IMG/VR virus record: IMGVR_UViG_3300035682_000039 | Span: 1-60,291 of that record | DNA from: a virus | DNA length: 60,291 nt | Direction: 5' to 3' (one strand) | Shown here: piece after piece, positions 50,587 to 58,561 of the stretch | How positions within the stretch are numbered: position 1 is the stretch's first letter | Layout of the letters: every line of letters begins with the position of its first letter | The notes under the pieces: generated by a model | What the model was told of the DNA's origin: nothing | Databases searched by the model: none | The model's input: only the letters and a program-made list of their open reading frames with translations | Made by a program: the position numbers and the translations under genes

Positions 50587-50952
50587 TTACGCTGCTATTT
50601 CAACCCAATTCGGGGTCTGGTTGTCATTAATGGTGATCCAAACCGTTACCGATGTGACACTAGCCGTACCGCTAACACCCACCACATTTACAGGTGTAAT
50701 AACATTTACATTAACCGTTCCAACAGACCCTGTAGCTTGCAGACCCGTAACTGGGGTATTAGCTGCTCCTGCTACAGAAACTGATCCTACAAAAACTGTA
50801 CCCGCTACGCCTGTAACTTCTATGGGATTTAGTATAAAAGTCACAGAACCTACTGCTCCTGTGGCTACAACTGATACATTCCCCTCCCCCCAAGCTGCGC
50901 TTCCCCACCCCTGACTACCAAACCCGCCTAGGGCTATAGTGACATCGCTCAT
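50587..50952 (-). CDS. Short repeat fibre-like protein, 121 aa
   Basis: A Trp/Gly-rich start (GGFGSQGWGSAAWGEGN) is followed by three to four 22-residue beta repeats ending in VG and by a SVTVWITINDNQTPNW tail. The same start and tail frame the longer paralogue at 50949-51968, which it overlaps by 4 bp. The pair looks like a duplication with repeat loss or gain. The predicted product is a fibrous beta-helix or stack. Confidence 0.75.
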   Translation of the reverse strand: MSDVTIALGGFGSQGWGSAAWGEGNVSVVATGAVGSVTFILNPIEVTGVAGTVFVGSVSVAGAANTPVTGLQATGSVGTVNVNVITPVNVVGVSGTASVTSVTVWITINDNQTPNWVEIAA

Positions 50953-51968
50953 GCTGCTGTCCTAATTAATGTCCAATTTGGGTTCTGACTATCATCAATT
51001 AAACTCCAAACCAAAACACTTCCTACTTGTCCTGTGCCTTGTACTCCCGTTACGCTTATGTTAGCAGAAGCAATAGTTGTTACGCTACCTACACTAACCG
51101 TACCTGCAACGCCTGTAACTAAAACTTCAATACTGGGGGTAACTACTACCGTCCCTACTGCCACAGTCCCTGCTACGCCTACAACGTCTACAACTGCCGT
51201 ACCTGTTACAGAAGCCGTACCAAGCGCAACTGTTCCAGCAACTCCTACGACAAAGACGCCAACACCTTCTTGAACCGTTACTGAGCCTACATTGCCTGTC
51301 GCAGATACTCCTGTAACCGCAACATCAGCCCCAGCTTGTGCTACAACAGAACCTACATTTGCTGTACCAGAAACCCCAGTAACATCAACTAAAAGCGACC
51401 CATCAATTTCTACACTGCCTATCGCTCCAAAACCGCTAACTCCCGTTACAGCAACATTTGCTCCAGCCGTTACAGTAACCGACCCTACCGATCCTGTGCC
51501 TGACAACCCAGAAACTGAAACATCAGCACCAGCCTGTGCGTTAACAGAACCTACAAAACCTGTTCCAGAAACCCCTACAACTGCAACACTAGAACCTTCC
51601 TGAACCGTTACTGAACCAATCTGTCCTGTACTGGTTACTCCAGTTACATCTACAACTGCCGTTCCCGTTACCGTTGCGCTGCCTAGCTGCCCTGTACCAA
51701 AAACACCTACTAAATTAACGTTTACATTTTCAGTAGTCTGAACAGTTACAGAACCAAGCTGCGTTGTGCCTACTACACTAGCGCTACCTTGACCCCAAGG
51801 GCTTTCACCCCATCCACCATAACCCCAGCCACCTAATATAACTACTACATCAACGTATGCTTCGCCCCACGGACCGCCACCCCAGTCGCCTCTACCCCAA
51901 CCAGTATTGAGGTCTCCCCAAGCATCAGCGCCCCATGCGCCTTCACCCCACCCATAATTGGTTGACAC
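50949..51968 (-). CDS. Long repeat fibre-like protein, 339 aa, 11 beta repeats
   Basis: The Trp/Gly-rich N-terminus (GWGEGAWGADAWGDL then GWGRGDWGGGPWGEAY) precedes eleven near-identical 22-24-residue repeats of the type SVTVQEGSSVAVVGVSGTGF-VG and a SVLVWSLIDDSQNPNW tail. The repeats alternate hydrophobic and small residues as in beta-solenoids. The equal repeat length of about 66 bp makes unequal recombination likely. A fibre or surface-adhesive role is inferred. Confidence 0.8.
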   Translation of the reverse strand: MSTNYGWGEGAWGADAWGDLNTGWGRGDWGGGPWGEAYVDVVVILGGWGYGGWGESPWGQGSASVVGTTQLGSVTVQTTENVNVNLVGVFGTGQLGSATVTGTAVVDVTGVTSTGQIGSVTVQEGSSVAVVGVSGTGFVGSVNAQAGADVSVSGLSGTGSVGSVTVTAGANVAVTGVSGFGAIGSVEIDGSLLVDVTGVSGTANVGSVVAQAGADVAVTGVSATGNVGSVTVQEGVGVFVVGVAGTVALGTASVTGTAVVDVVGVAGTVAVGTVVVTPSIEVLVTGVAGTVSVGSVTTIASANISVTGVQGTGQVGSVLVWSLIDDSQNPNWTLIRTAA

Positions 51969-51978
51969 CTAACCATTC

Positions 51979-52416
51979 CTAGGCAATGCGGATAATTGCG
52001 TTGCTTGCGTCTGCTGTTGGGAACACAATCGTAAACGTACCTGCTGTGGAGGTTTTAGCACCGCCAAAATCAAGGATACATACTGAAGGATCGCCAGCTG
52101 CTGTGTCGTTATAAATCATTGCACCAAATGCTGTAATGGTTGCAGATGTAAATGACAAGTCAGCAAAGTCGGTAAACGCTGTAGTTCCTGACGATGTTGG
52201 TGTAACGTTAGTCAGCGTACCGCCACCAGCAGAATAAGTACCAGAAGCAGCTACTTCGTTTGTGGCTGTATACGCAGTAGTCGCAGCCGTGAATGACGCT
52301 GAGTTGTCATACATTGCTAATTTAAAAGTATTACCAGTACCAGTTGTAAAGTTGTGCGTTGCTGTCATTAGCTGTACTTTGAAGCTAGTACACATAAAGT
52401 TGCCTGTAAATGCCAT
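51979..52416 (-). CDS. Beta-rich structural protein, 145 aa
   Basis: It starts MAFTGNFMCTSFKVQLMTAT, then FKLAMYDNSASFTAATTAYT, and ends TFTIVFPTADASNAIIRIA. I recognise the pattern as a conserved phage tail or virion protein of environmental podoviruses. Ser/Thr/Ala-rich, no catalytic motif. It sits between the neck genes and the repeat fibres. Confidence 0.75.
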   Translation of the reverse strand: MAFTGNFMCTSFKVQLMTATHNFTTGTGNTFKLAMYDNSASFTAATTAYTATNEVAASGTYSAGGGTLTNVTPTSSGTTAFTDFADLSFTSATITAFGAMIYNDTAAGDPSVCILDFGGAKTSTAGTFTIVFPTADASNAIIRIA

Positions 52417-52425
52417 TTTGGACTC

Positions 52426-52713
52426 CTATTCGTCTAAAAGTTTAATTAATTCAGGATGACCAGCTTCCCTTAGCTTGTGAGCTAGTGTTACACGATCAAA
52501 TTTTACTACTTCATTCATGTAAAAGACTAGAACTTCCCGAATATGATTACGAAAAGCAGTCGCCTGCTCCCGAACCAAGGGATGAGACTGATCTCCCACC
52601 TGAATGATTTTGTCTAATGCCCGTTCAGCAACTTCCTCTGGAGTAAAGCCACCGTGGTCTTTTGTAAATACTTGAATCCCGCTAGACTCGCCTAGCCCTT
52701 GTACACTAATCAT
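52426..52713 (-). CDS. Small conserved neck-region protein, 95 aa
   Basis: The N-terminus ISVQGLGESSGIQVFTKDHG precedes a helical acidic domain with EVAERALDKIIQVGDQ and REVLVFYMNEVVKFDRV. It overlaps the neighbouring gene by 4 bp. It is found next to neck genes in related phages, as I recall. The function is unknown. Confidence 0.68.
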   Translation of the reverse strand: MISVQGLGESSGIQVFTKDHGGFTPEEVAERALDKIIQVGDQSHPLVREQATAFRNHIREVLVFYMNEVVKFDRVTLAHKLREAGHPELIKLLDE

Positions 52714-53369
52714 CTGACTGGATACCTTACTTGTCCACTTCTGTAGGCGTCTTGACGGTTCTTACCATCGCCTAATTGCTTGAGTTCTGCCATTGCATCG
52801 TCATAACGGGATTTATAGACCGTCATAGTATCAGCGTCCGACTTCATAAATAAAGCTGCTTCTAATAAAGACCCATAAAGGAGCGCAGAGTCAAAGTTTG
52901 TTCCAAGCCAAGTTGTACCTGCCGTCACAATAGACTCTGGATAGTAGAAATAATGCAGTTCTACGGCATAGTTTGCGTCTGGGGTAGGTCCAAGAATAAA
53001 GGTGTTGTCGTCAAATACAGCGTAATACTCTGGTTTGGCGTAGAAGGCTGCATCCGTGTCTGGGTAGGATTCACGGATAAAGTTAACGTCTTTATTCAAT
53101 AGGTAGTGGTACTCGTTTGCCGTATTAATTACTGCAAGGCTAAAGGTAGATAACCAGTCAGAAGGAGTTGCTAAGTACTTATTGCCCGTGGTAAGACCAC
53201 CCGTAACGTTCTTGCGGATAGCAGGTAACTGCACCATGTTATAGATGCGTTGCTCCGCCAACTGTACAAACCTAGCAATCTGCTCGGCAGACGTAAACGA
53301 CCCGACTGTCGCTGGGAAGTCATTCTCAGCAAAGCCTTTAATGGCAGTAGTTAACTGCGTGTAATTCAT
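52710..53369 (-). CDS. Neck/head-tail adaptor-like protein, 219 aa
   Basis: The N-terminal helices (MNYTQLTTAIKGFAEND and EQIARFVQLAEQRIYNMVQL) and the C-terminal helix, with DALLYGSL-type residues and YKSRYDDAMAELKQLG, flank a beta-rich middle with LATPSDWLSTFSLAV and VELHYFYYPESI. This order resembles the phage adaptor family that connects portal and tail. It overlaps genes on both sides by 4 bp. Confidence 0.7.
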   Translation of the reverse strand: MNYTQLTTAIKGFAENDFPATVGSFTSAEQIARFVQLAEQRIYNMVQLPAIRKNVTGGLTTGNKYLATPSDWLSTFSLAVINTANEYHYLLNKDVNFIRESYPDTDAAFYAKPEYYAVFDDNTFILGPTPDANYAVELHYFYYPESIVTAGTTWLGTNFDSALLYGSLLEAALFMKSDADTMTVYKSRYDDAMAELKQLGDGKNRQDAYRSGQVRYPVR

Positions 53370-53635
53370 CCCATCTTCCCACTAGACATACGACCTTTAG
53401 TTGCTGCACCAGCACCACGCATCTCAATCTTGCCGTATTGGTTTATAGGTTTACCCTTAAACTTACTAATCCCGCCAACAGAAATATCCATAGTAGCCAT
53501 TTCTTCTGCGCCAGTCATACCTTTGGAAGTTAGTCCTTTAGCAGAGATTGTCTTGCCCTTCATTGTATGGGGAGTAGCATAGACTTTAGCGTCTCCAACT
53601 TCCTTGCCCATAACTTTTTTAGAGAACTTAGCCAT
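53366..53635 (-). CDS. Small basic virion-type protein, 89 aa
   Basis: A Lys/Gly/Met-rich protein with KFSKKVMGKEVGDAKVY and ISVGGISKFKGKPINQYG. Its C-terminus, KIEMRGAGAATKGRMSSGKM, is a degenerate form of the basic C-terminal peptide found in the following gene cluster. It overlaps its neighbours by 1-4 bp. A DNA-binding internal virion role is inferred from charge. Confidence 0.65.
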   Translation of the reverse strand: MAKFSKKVMGKEVGDAKVYATPHTMKGKTISAKGLTSKGMTGAEEMATMDISVGGISKFKGKPINQYGKIEMRGAGAATKGRMSSGKMG

Positions 53636-53844
53636 TATCGACCTCTTCCTGCGGATTTACGCATCATTTGGTTTTGGACTTTTGCTAAACCACGTCCAAT
53701 TTTCTTCATTACCATCTGGTCTTTACCGCCCATCTTTGGCTTTGCCTTCATGCCCAAGACTGTAGGACCTGAGTCACCTAAATTCTTGCCTTCAGTCTTG
53801 CCTTTTTTAGCAATTCCATCTGCGCTTTTCTTAAACATTTTCAA
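53635..53844 (-). CDS. Small basic protein, 69 aa
   Basis: Here a KSADGIAKKGKTEGK motif occurs at the N-terminus, not the C-terminus, resembling the shared peptide of the 55.7-58.9-kb cluster. The rest is Lys/Met/Gly-rich and ends MMRKSAGRGR. Likely nucleic-acid binding from charge. The ATG has GGAGTTGAAA upstream. Confidence 0.62.
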   Translation of the reverse strand: MKMFKKSADGIAKKGKTEGKNLGDSGPTVLGMKAKPKMGGKDQMVMKKIGRGLAKVQNQMMRKSAGRGR

Positions 53845-53848
53845 CTCC

Positions 53849-54271
53849 TTATGTTGTTGTTACCGTTACACTACCTACCTGACCTTCTGGGGCTAAGTTG
53901 TTGGGGGTTAATCCATCATCTCTAGACCCACCAACAGGGTTCCATCCCCACTGGAAAATCCTACTACCGCCCTCTGGAAAACCAACACCAGCTTCAGTAT
54001 TATCGTTGCTTCCGTTAAGTTGTAAACCGCTTGTTCCAGATACTGTATAGCTTACATCAGGGCGTGGTTCCCGTACAGCCTGTGGATCGTCCACTGGGTA
54101 CATACCTAACGACAACTGTGGCTGATCTGGATCCCAACAGCTAGGGCAAACCTTAATATTTTTTACTTGCTGCTTAACAATTAACTTTCTAAGCTCTTTT
54201 AGCTTATACCGCTGACCGCATCGGTCACATTCGGCAATCGCAAATTTTCCACTACTAAATTTATTAGGCAT
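53849..54271 (-). CDS. Zinc-finger structural protein, 140 aa
   Basis: Two Cys pairs (CDRC near residue 15 and CPSC near 42) form a zinc ribbon. The C-terminal half is Gly/Asn/Pro-rich, with PEGGSRIFQWGWNPVGGS and a last strand EGQVGSVTVTTT that matches the repeats of the fibre-like proteins. Similar proteins accompany neck genes of related phages. It probably binds within the tail or connector; function inferred. Confidence 0.68.
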   Translation of the reverse strand: MPNKFSSGKFAIAECDRCGQRYKLKELRKLIVKQQVKNIKVCPSCWDPDQPQLSLGMYPVDDPQAVREPRPDVSYTVSGTSGLQLNGSNDNTEAGVGFPEGGSRIFQWGWNPVGGSRDDGLTPNNLAPEGQVGSVTVTTT

Positions 54272-55190
54272 AGAAGGTCGTCCTAGGAACGAACCTAGAA
54301 GCGGCTTTTTCTCTGTCCTCCGTAGAAGCCATGAGCCACTGCTCCTCGTATTCTTGCTTTAAAAATTGCACTCGTGCCTGTCCATCTGGTAGCTTTTGAG
54401 CCATATAGAAAGCCAATCCTGCCACCATACAAGGTAATAGGCGAAAGGGAATATCAGGCTCTACCGCTCCATTAGATCCAGCATCTTGAATCCTACGCAA
54501 CCTCCAGTACACAAAGGTATAAGGACCACCACCAGCATCGGGCGTGGGCCAAACGTTAATAGAAGGAAGGTTCTGTATCGTAATAGCCGCACCTGTTGTA
54601 TGAGCAGCCGCTGTAGTGCCGTTTTGACCACGGTAGCAGTTGGTTAATACATTTCCTACTACGTTAGCGTAGCTGATTGTCTCATTGTCAATTTTGACAA
54701 ATCCACCGATTGGAAGGGCGCTGGCGTCACTAACGGTGATAGATGTGGTCACAGCATCAATCGTGCCGTTTAAGGTCACAGCGGTCGAATTAGACTGTCC
54801 TGTCTGGCGGTTAAACCAAACTTGAATAGGACGCCCAGTAGTTAGCTTATTAGGAATCGTAGAGTAGGTAGACTCTGAAATACGGCTAATATTGATGTCA
54901 ATCTGATTGCTGGTAACACCGTTATTCTGACGGACTACATGGTCTAATAGATCAATTGTGTTGACTGGAATAGGATAGATACCTTGCCCAGTAACCATTG
55001 CAATTTGACCCTGCTCGATTGTCCAGAGGTTAATACCACGGTTAGCCCATTCAACCGTCAATAGGTTCAGGGATCTGCGGGCAGTTCGCATATCGTAACC
55101 AGTACGCAATTCCGTACCACAACGCTCAAAAGCCTCTTCAATGAGGTTATTAAGGTCTAGATTAAACGCAGAAGTTCCTGAAGTACTCAT
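54264..55190 (-). CDS. P22 gp4-like head-to-tail adaptor with inserted beta module
   Basis: NLIEEAFERCGTELRTGYDM then RRSLNLLTVEWANRGINLWT and an IAMVTGQGIYPIPVNTIDLL region match the adaptor family under the portal. FRLLPCMVAGLAFYMAQKL near residue 255 is the second helical core. Between them, roughly residues 135-205, lies an inserted beta domain (TAVTLNGTIDAVTTSITVSD then NCYRGQNGTTAAAHTTGA) of a type seen as a mobile module in phage proteins. It follows portal function in assembly. Confidence 0.8.
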   Translation of the reverse strand: MSTSGTSAFNLDLNNLIEEAFERCGTELRTGYDMRTARRSLNLLTVEWANRGINLWTIEQGQIAMVTGQGIYPIPVNTIDLLDHVVRQNNGVTSNQIDINISRISESTYSTIPNKLTTGRPIQVWFNRQTGQSNSTAVTLNGTIDAVTTSITVSDASALPIGGFVKIDNETISYANVVGNVLTNCYRGQNGTTAAAHTTGAAITIQNLPSINVWPTPDAGGGPYTFVYWRLRRIQDAGSNGAVEPDIPFRLLPCMVAGLAFYMAQKLPDGQARVQFLKQEYEEQWLMASTEDREKAASRFVPRTTFYA

Positions 55191-55435
55191 ATTTTCCTAT
55201 ATGGTTTTACTTTTGCTTTTACCTTTTTGGGCTGTGGCACGAACTGTTTTCCCTGTGCTTTGCCCGCCCGCTTTGCTCGTGTTGTTGCTGCGTACTCGGC
55301 TGGGCTTAGTGCCTGTATTGCTTTTTTTGGCAGGTATCTTTCGCCCGTCTCGGACGACTTCTTCCCTGACTTGGTTGTCCATTTCTGTTCTCCCCAAGCC
55401 TTTAAAGAACGCTGAGATTTTGCCAATCCACTCAT
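55187..55435 (-). CDS. Conserved basic phage protein, 82 aa
   Basis: MSGLAKSQRSLKAWGEQKWT followed by TKSGKKSSETGERYLPKKAI and ALSPAEYAATTRAKRAG is a strongly conserved sequence that I recognise from many phages, with a DUF5872-like composition. It is basic and probably binds nucleic acid or packs in the virion. A second reading frame over the same DNA (55197-55445) is also open but lacks such conservation. It overlaps the adaptor gene by 4 bp. Confidence 0.78.
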   Translation of the reverse strand: MSGLAKSQRSLKAWGEQKWTTKSGKKSSETGERYLPKKAIQALSPAEYAATTRAKRAGKAQGKQFVPQPKKVKAKVKPYRKI

Positions 55436-55704
55436 TTATAGCCACCGCCAGCTGCCTTATATTTTTTAGCTACCAACTGCGCTTTTCTAGCTGACCACTG
55501 ACCTGCGCCAGTACCATGTGTTGCAGCTGCTTTTACCTGAGAAACAATCCGTTTACGTAAACTGGGTTTAGTGTAATTACCCGCAGCATTGACTTTACCG
55601 CCTTCTTTGTATTGAGTAAAGTCAGTATCGTCCCTACGAGCTTTCTTAACTCCTCTGCCCATTTTGGTTGGCATAATTGCCCCCATCCCACGACTTGGTC
55701 TCAT
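55432..55704 (-). CDS. Conserved basic phage protein, 90 aa
   Basis: The C-terminal half NYTKPSLRKRIVSQVKAAAT then GAGQWSARKAQLVAKKYKAA is a conserved motif seen in small basic phage proteins. I kept the ATG at 55704, which overlaps the previous stop (ATGA); an ATG at 55674 is an alternative. Very Lys/Arg-rich. Position suggests a packaged or structural protein. Confidence 0.72.
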   Translation of the reverse strand: MRPSRGMGAIMPTKMGRGVKKARRDDTDFTQYKEGGKVNAAGNYTKPSLRKRIVSQVKAAATHGTGAGQWSARKAQLVAKKYKAAGGGYK

Positions 55705-56222
55705 GCTCTTGTCTTTCCTCTAATTGCTATACCGTCTGCTCGTTTAGAAGCCATGCCACCAGCTTTCATTTTCTTGGCTGAAAATAGTTTCTCAACCATA
55801 GATATTCTCTGGGGTTTAGTTGTTGCTTTACTGACAATCTTTTCTCGTTCTGACTTAGTTGTGCCTTTTGCATAAAAACCAGCACTTTTCAATACTTTAG
55901 AAACTTTGCCACCAGCTTTAAACGGTTTATCTAGACCCTTCATACCAGTAAAATCACCACCGCCACCGCCACCAGTAGGCTTAGATAGTCTGCCCATATC
56001 TTGTAGCCTTTCGGTATAAGTGCGTGGGCTTTCAGCTTTAGCTTTAGCTCTTTGCTCTTCTGCCATTTTACTTGCTTCAGCCTTAGCTTTTTCGTTATTT
56101 TGCTTCACTTTTTCTGCCGCCTTATCGTACTCGCTAGGGCCGAACTTTTCCTTGGGAGGAGTGTATTTATCACTCTTACCATCTCCAACCTTTTTAGAGG
56201 GGTCAATAGGCTCTATTGGCAT
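55701..56222 (-). CDS. Basic protein with shared C-terminal RADG peptide, 173 aa
   Basis: A charged coiled coil (EYDKAAEKVKQNNEKAKAEA) is followed by a Gly-rich linker and a basic domain. The C-terminus ends ASKRADGIAIRGKTRA, the shared peptide of this cluster. The rest of the protein is unlike its neighbours. It overlaps genes on both sides by 1-4 bp. Suggested: virion-packed protein carrying a common targeting tag (inference). Confidence 0.7.
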   Translation of the reverse strand: MPIEPIDPSKKVGDGKSDKYTPPKEKFGPSEYDKAAEKVKQNNEKAKAEASKMAEEQRAKAKAESPRTYTERLQDMGRLSKPTGGGGGGDFTGMKGLDKPFKAGGKVSKVLKSAGFYAKGTTKSEREKIVSKATTKPQRISMVEKLFSAKKMKAGGMASKRADGIAIRGKTRA

Positions 56223-56944
56223 TACGCTCTAGTCTTTCCACGAATAGCAATACCATCAGCTCGCTTAGATGCTGAAGATACTTTACCGCCTTTTTTCATA
56301 CCCATTTCTTGCTCAAAAGATGATTCACCCTCAGAGTATCTTGGATATTTTCTGGCCATACTTACCGCATCTTTGGCAATTCTACCTTGGGGCGTCATAT
56401 CCATAAGCCTTTTTCCAGCAGCCATAGCGGTACTTTTTACTTTTTCAAGTGCTTGATTTCTGCTTCTTTCTGCTGGATTACGCATTTGCGAATCCACAAC
56501 CTTACGATAATCTTCTGATCCTGGTTCTAAGCCGAATCTCTGTGCTTTATCATGTGCTTGTGGAAAACTAGATGCTTTTTTACCAGATAATGTTTCTACT
56601 GCACTTTCATAGTCTGGAGTACCTTTTTTAAATCCAATACTTAAAGCACGTTGCTCTGGTGTTCTTTCAGAAGTAAATCCACCTTCGTCAAATTTACGCA
56701 TCTTTTTCACTTTTCCACCCTTTTTGTAACCAGCACTTTGATATGCTTCGCCTTCTCTGGCAGAAGCAGGCACAGTTTCCCGTAAGGCTTTGCCAGCCCT
56801 TATTTGGTCACGAGCATCTTTAGCCATCGTTGTTGAAATTTTGGAAAGAAGATCCTTTTCACCCTCAATACCCTCAACCATCATTTTACGTGATTTGTTG
56901 AGCTTCTCAGTCTCTTTGTCAGTAGGTTTACGATAATTAGGCAT
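56222..56944 (-). CDS. Basic protein with shared C-terminal RADG peptide, 240 aa
   Basis: I chose the ATG at 56944 (MPNYRKPTDKETEK), which overlaps the upstream stop as TGATG; the longer frame to 56983 has no ribosome site. The protein is rich in Lys, Arg, Ala and Gly, with AGYKKGGKVKKMRKFDEGG near the middle and a C-terminal GKVSSASKRADGIAIRGKT. It shares only the last 25 residues with its neighbours. No enzymatic motif was seen. Confidence 0.72.
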   Translation of the reverse strand: MPNYRKPTDKETEKLNKSRKMMVEGIEGEKDLLSKISTTMAKDARDQIRAGKALRETVPASAREGEAYQSAGYKKGGKVKKMRKFDEGGFTSERTPEQRALSIGFKKGTPDYESAVETLSGKKASSFPQAHDKAQRFGLEPGSEDYRKVVDSQMRNPAERSRNQALEKVKSTAMAAGKRLMDMTPQGRIAKDAVSMARKYPRYSEGESSFEQEMGMKKGGKVSSASKRADGIAIRGKTRA

Positions 56945-57591
56945 CACACCATCCTTCCACGAGTTTTGCCTTTGATTGCGCAACCATCGGCACGTTTAGA
57001 AGCAGAGGATACTTTTCCACCGCTTGCCATCTTTTTAACTGAACCGCCCTTTTTCATACCTAATTTTAAATTATCACGGCTTAATCTTGGAACAGGAGGC
57101 TTAGATAACTTAGGAGTCATAGCCTCAAATTCTGAAGCTGTGTATGTTTTCATACGGGGTTTCATGAGACCAGTAAGACCTTTACGGATCATCCCTTTAA
57201 CCATGCCAACTCCCGGAATATAGTCTTCAGGGCTGACATTTATTAAACCTTGATTTTTCTCTAACTTAGCCAAACGATCTTTCTCTTCTTGAGGCATCGT
57301 TGGTGGTGTAGATGGTTTTGTCGTAGGCTTGGAAGTAGGCTTAGGAGCAGATACACGAGTTACAGTCTTTTTTATTTCTGCAAACTCTGGCAATTCGTTT
57401 TGCTCTCCATAGCCAGATTTACCAGCAGGAGAATCATCACCAACTTCGGTGGTTTTCGTACCCACACGATCAGGAACAGCTTTCCGCATACGAGCCAAAA
57501 TGTATGGATCTGTGCGGTCAGCACCGCCTAACCATTCCTCTTGTTCGGCACTAAAACCACCCTCTTGGAATTTACGGACTTTCTTTTTCAT
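56944..57591 (-). CDS. Basic protein with shared C-terminal RADG peptide, 215 aa
   Basis: The N-terminus KKKVRKFQEGGFSAEQEEWL is followed by a Pro/Lys/Thr-rich linker and a C-terminal GGKVSSASKRADGCAIKGKT ending GRMV. The FQEGGF motif recurs as FDEGGF in the neighbouring gene. The tag is near identical to that at 58244-58561, although the bodies are unrelated, indicating cassette exchange or selection on the tag. Confidence 0.72.
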   Translation of the reverse strand: MKKKVRKFQEGGFSAEQEEWLGGADRTDPYILARMRKAVPDRVGTKTTEVGDDSPAGKSGYGEQNELPEFAEIKKTVTRVSAPKPTSKPTTKPSTPPTMPQEEKDRLAKLEKNQGLINVSPEDYIPGVGMVKGMIRKGLTGLMKPRMKTYTASEFEAMTPKLSKPPVPRLSRDNLKLGMKKGGSVKKMASGGKVSSASKRADGCAIKGKTRGRMV

Positions 57592-57592
57592 G

Positions 57593-58003
57593 TTAGCAAG
57601 TTCTCCCGCCTGATTTCATTTTAATCATCTTGCCTTTAGTCTTGCCTTTGATCTCAATGCCACCGCCTTTAGCCATGCTGTGCATACGCTTCTCATGACC
57701 TTTAACGGCTTTAGCAGCAACCTTCTTCATCATTGGTTTATCTTTAGAAATATCTGAATGTTTCACGTTACCACCTTTTTTCATATAGCCCATTTTGTTG
57801 CGTACTTCTGTGGGCAGTTTGGATAATCCTGGGTTGCTATCAGAATCAACTTCTTTTAAGCCACCAGCTCTGAATTTACGTCCTTTATCTGCTTTCATAA
57901 ACTCTTCTCCTACGGATTTAGATACGCCAACCTTTTTGGCAAATTTTGGATTGTTAGCGACAGCAGCCATAAATCCGTGTTGTTTTTTTGAAACACTAGG
58001 CAT
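57593..58003 (-). CDS. Small basic protein with tag-like C-terminus, 136 aa
   Basis: The start MPSVSKKQHGFMAAVANNPK then FAKKVGVSKSVGEEFMKAD is conserved in phage proteins I have seen. The C-terminal part carries GGGIEIKGKTKGKMIKMKSG, a variant of the shared peptide. It is Lys-rich throughout. It overlaps the membrane-protein gene by 8 bp. A DNA- or capsid-binding role is likely. Confidence 0.72.
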   Translation of the reverse strand: MPSVSKKQHGFMAAVANNPKFAKKVGVSKSVGEEFMKADKGRKFRAGGLKEVDSDSNPGLSKLPTEVRNKMGYMKKGGNVKHSDISKDKPMMKKVAAKAVKGHEKRMHSMAKGGGIEIKGKTKGKMIKMKSGGRTC

Positions 58004-58247
58004 TTATTTTCCCCTGAATAAGCTGGTCAATCTTGCTTTCAAGTTTGTTAAAGCGTTGATCAATGTGCTGCATAATGCGGTCAACTTCTGCTTGAGTAAC
58101 GTTTTCACGAGCTACCTCCTCACGAGTCTTGTTTAATAAAATCCCTATACGGGCGAGTTCAGCAGATTTTTCTTTTGCCCATAAACCCACGAGAACCCCC
58201 GCTAATGATAGGATTGCATTCCATAAAAGTAACATTTCTTGGCTCAT
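57996..58247 (-). CDS. Membrane-anchored coiled-coil protein, 83 aa
   Basis: A single N-terminal span (LLLWNAILSLAGVLVGLWA) is followed by a coiled coil with RIMQHIDQRFNKLESKIDQL. It overlaps its neighbours by 4-8 bp and stands out as the only membrane protein in this cluster. The layout resembles the spanin-like gene at 42716-42982, to which it may be functionally related. Confidence 0.65.
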   Translation of the reverse strand: MSQEMLLLWNAILSLAGVLVGLWAKEKSAELARIGILLNKTREEVARENVTQAEVDRIMQHIDQRFNKLESKIDQLIQGKINA

Positions 58248-58561
58248 ACCATCTTACCTTTGGTCTTACCTTTAATAGCACAGCCATCAGCACGTTTAGA
58301 AGCAGAAGATACTTTGCCACCTGACTTGTAATTCTTAGTGATGTCTCTATTTGACTTAGGCATTGCTCCGCCGCCGCCTGTTGGGGTATTGCGTTGGACA
58401 ATATCACTATATTTTTCGGCTGAATACCTATGTGATCCATGTTCTAAATTTTTACGCTCTGCGGTTTTGTTTGCCGTTGCTTCTGAAGCGTACTCTTTTT
58501 GATTTACAAAAGCACGTTCTTTATTGTCGTATAGTCTGTAGGGTTCGTTTTCGTCAATCAT
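58244..58561 (-). CDS. Basic protein with shared C-terminal RADG peptide, 105 aa
   Basis: The body is polar (EPYRLYDNKERAFVNQKEYA), then a SGGKVSSASKRADGCAIKGK tag ending KGKMV. The last 25 residues match those of the gene at 56944-57591 almost exactly. It overlaps neighbours by 4 bp. The body has no recognised family. Confidence 0.7.
   Translation of the reverse strand: MIDENEPYRLYDNKERAFVNQKEYASEATANKTAERKNLEHGSHRYSAEKYSDIVQRNTPTGGGGAMPKSNRDITKNYKSGGKVSSASKRADGCAIKGKTKGKMV

Noticed and set aside
55197-55445. A second 82-codon frame overlapping the conserved 82-aa basic protein
   Set aside because: The other frame (55187-55435) encodes a strongly conserved phage sequence and joins its neighbours by 4-bp overlaps; this one does not.
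56052-56456. 134-codon plus-strand frame rich in Leu, Phe and Ser
   Set aside because: Antisense to Lys-rich genes, which automatically gives Phe/Leu-rich shadows; no independent support.
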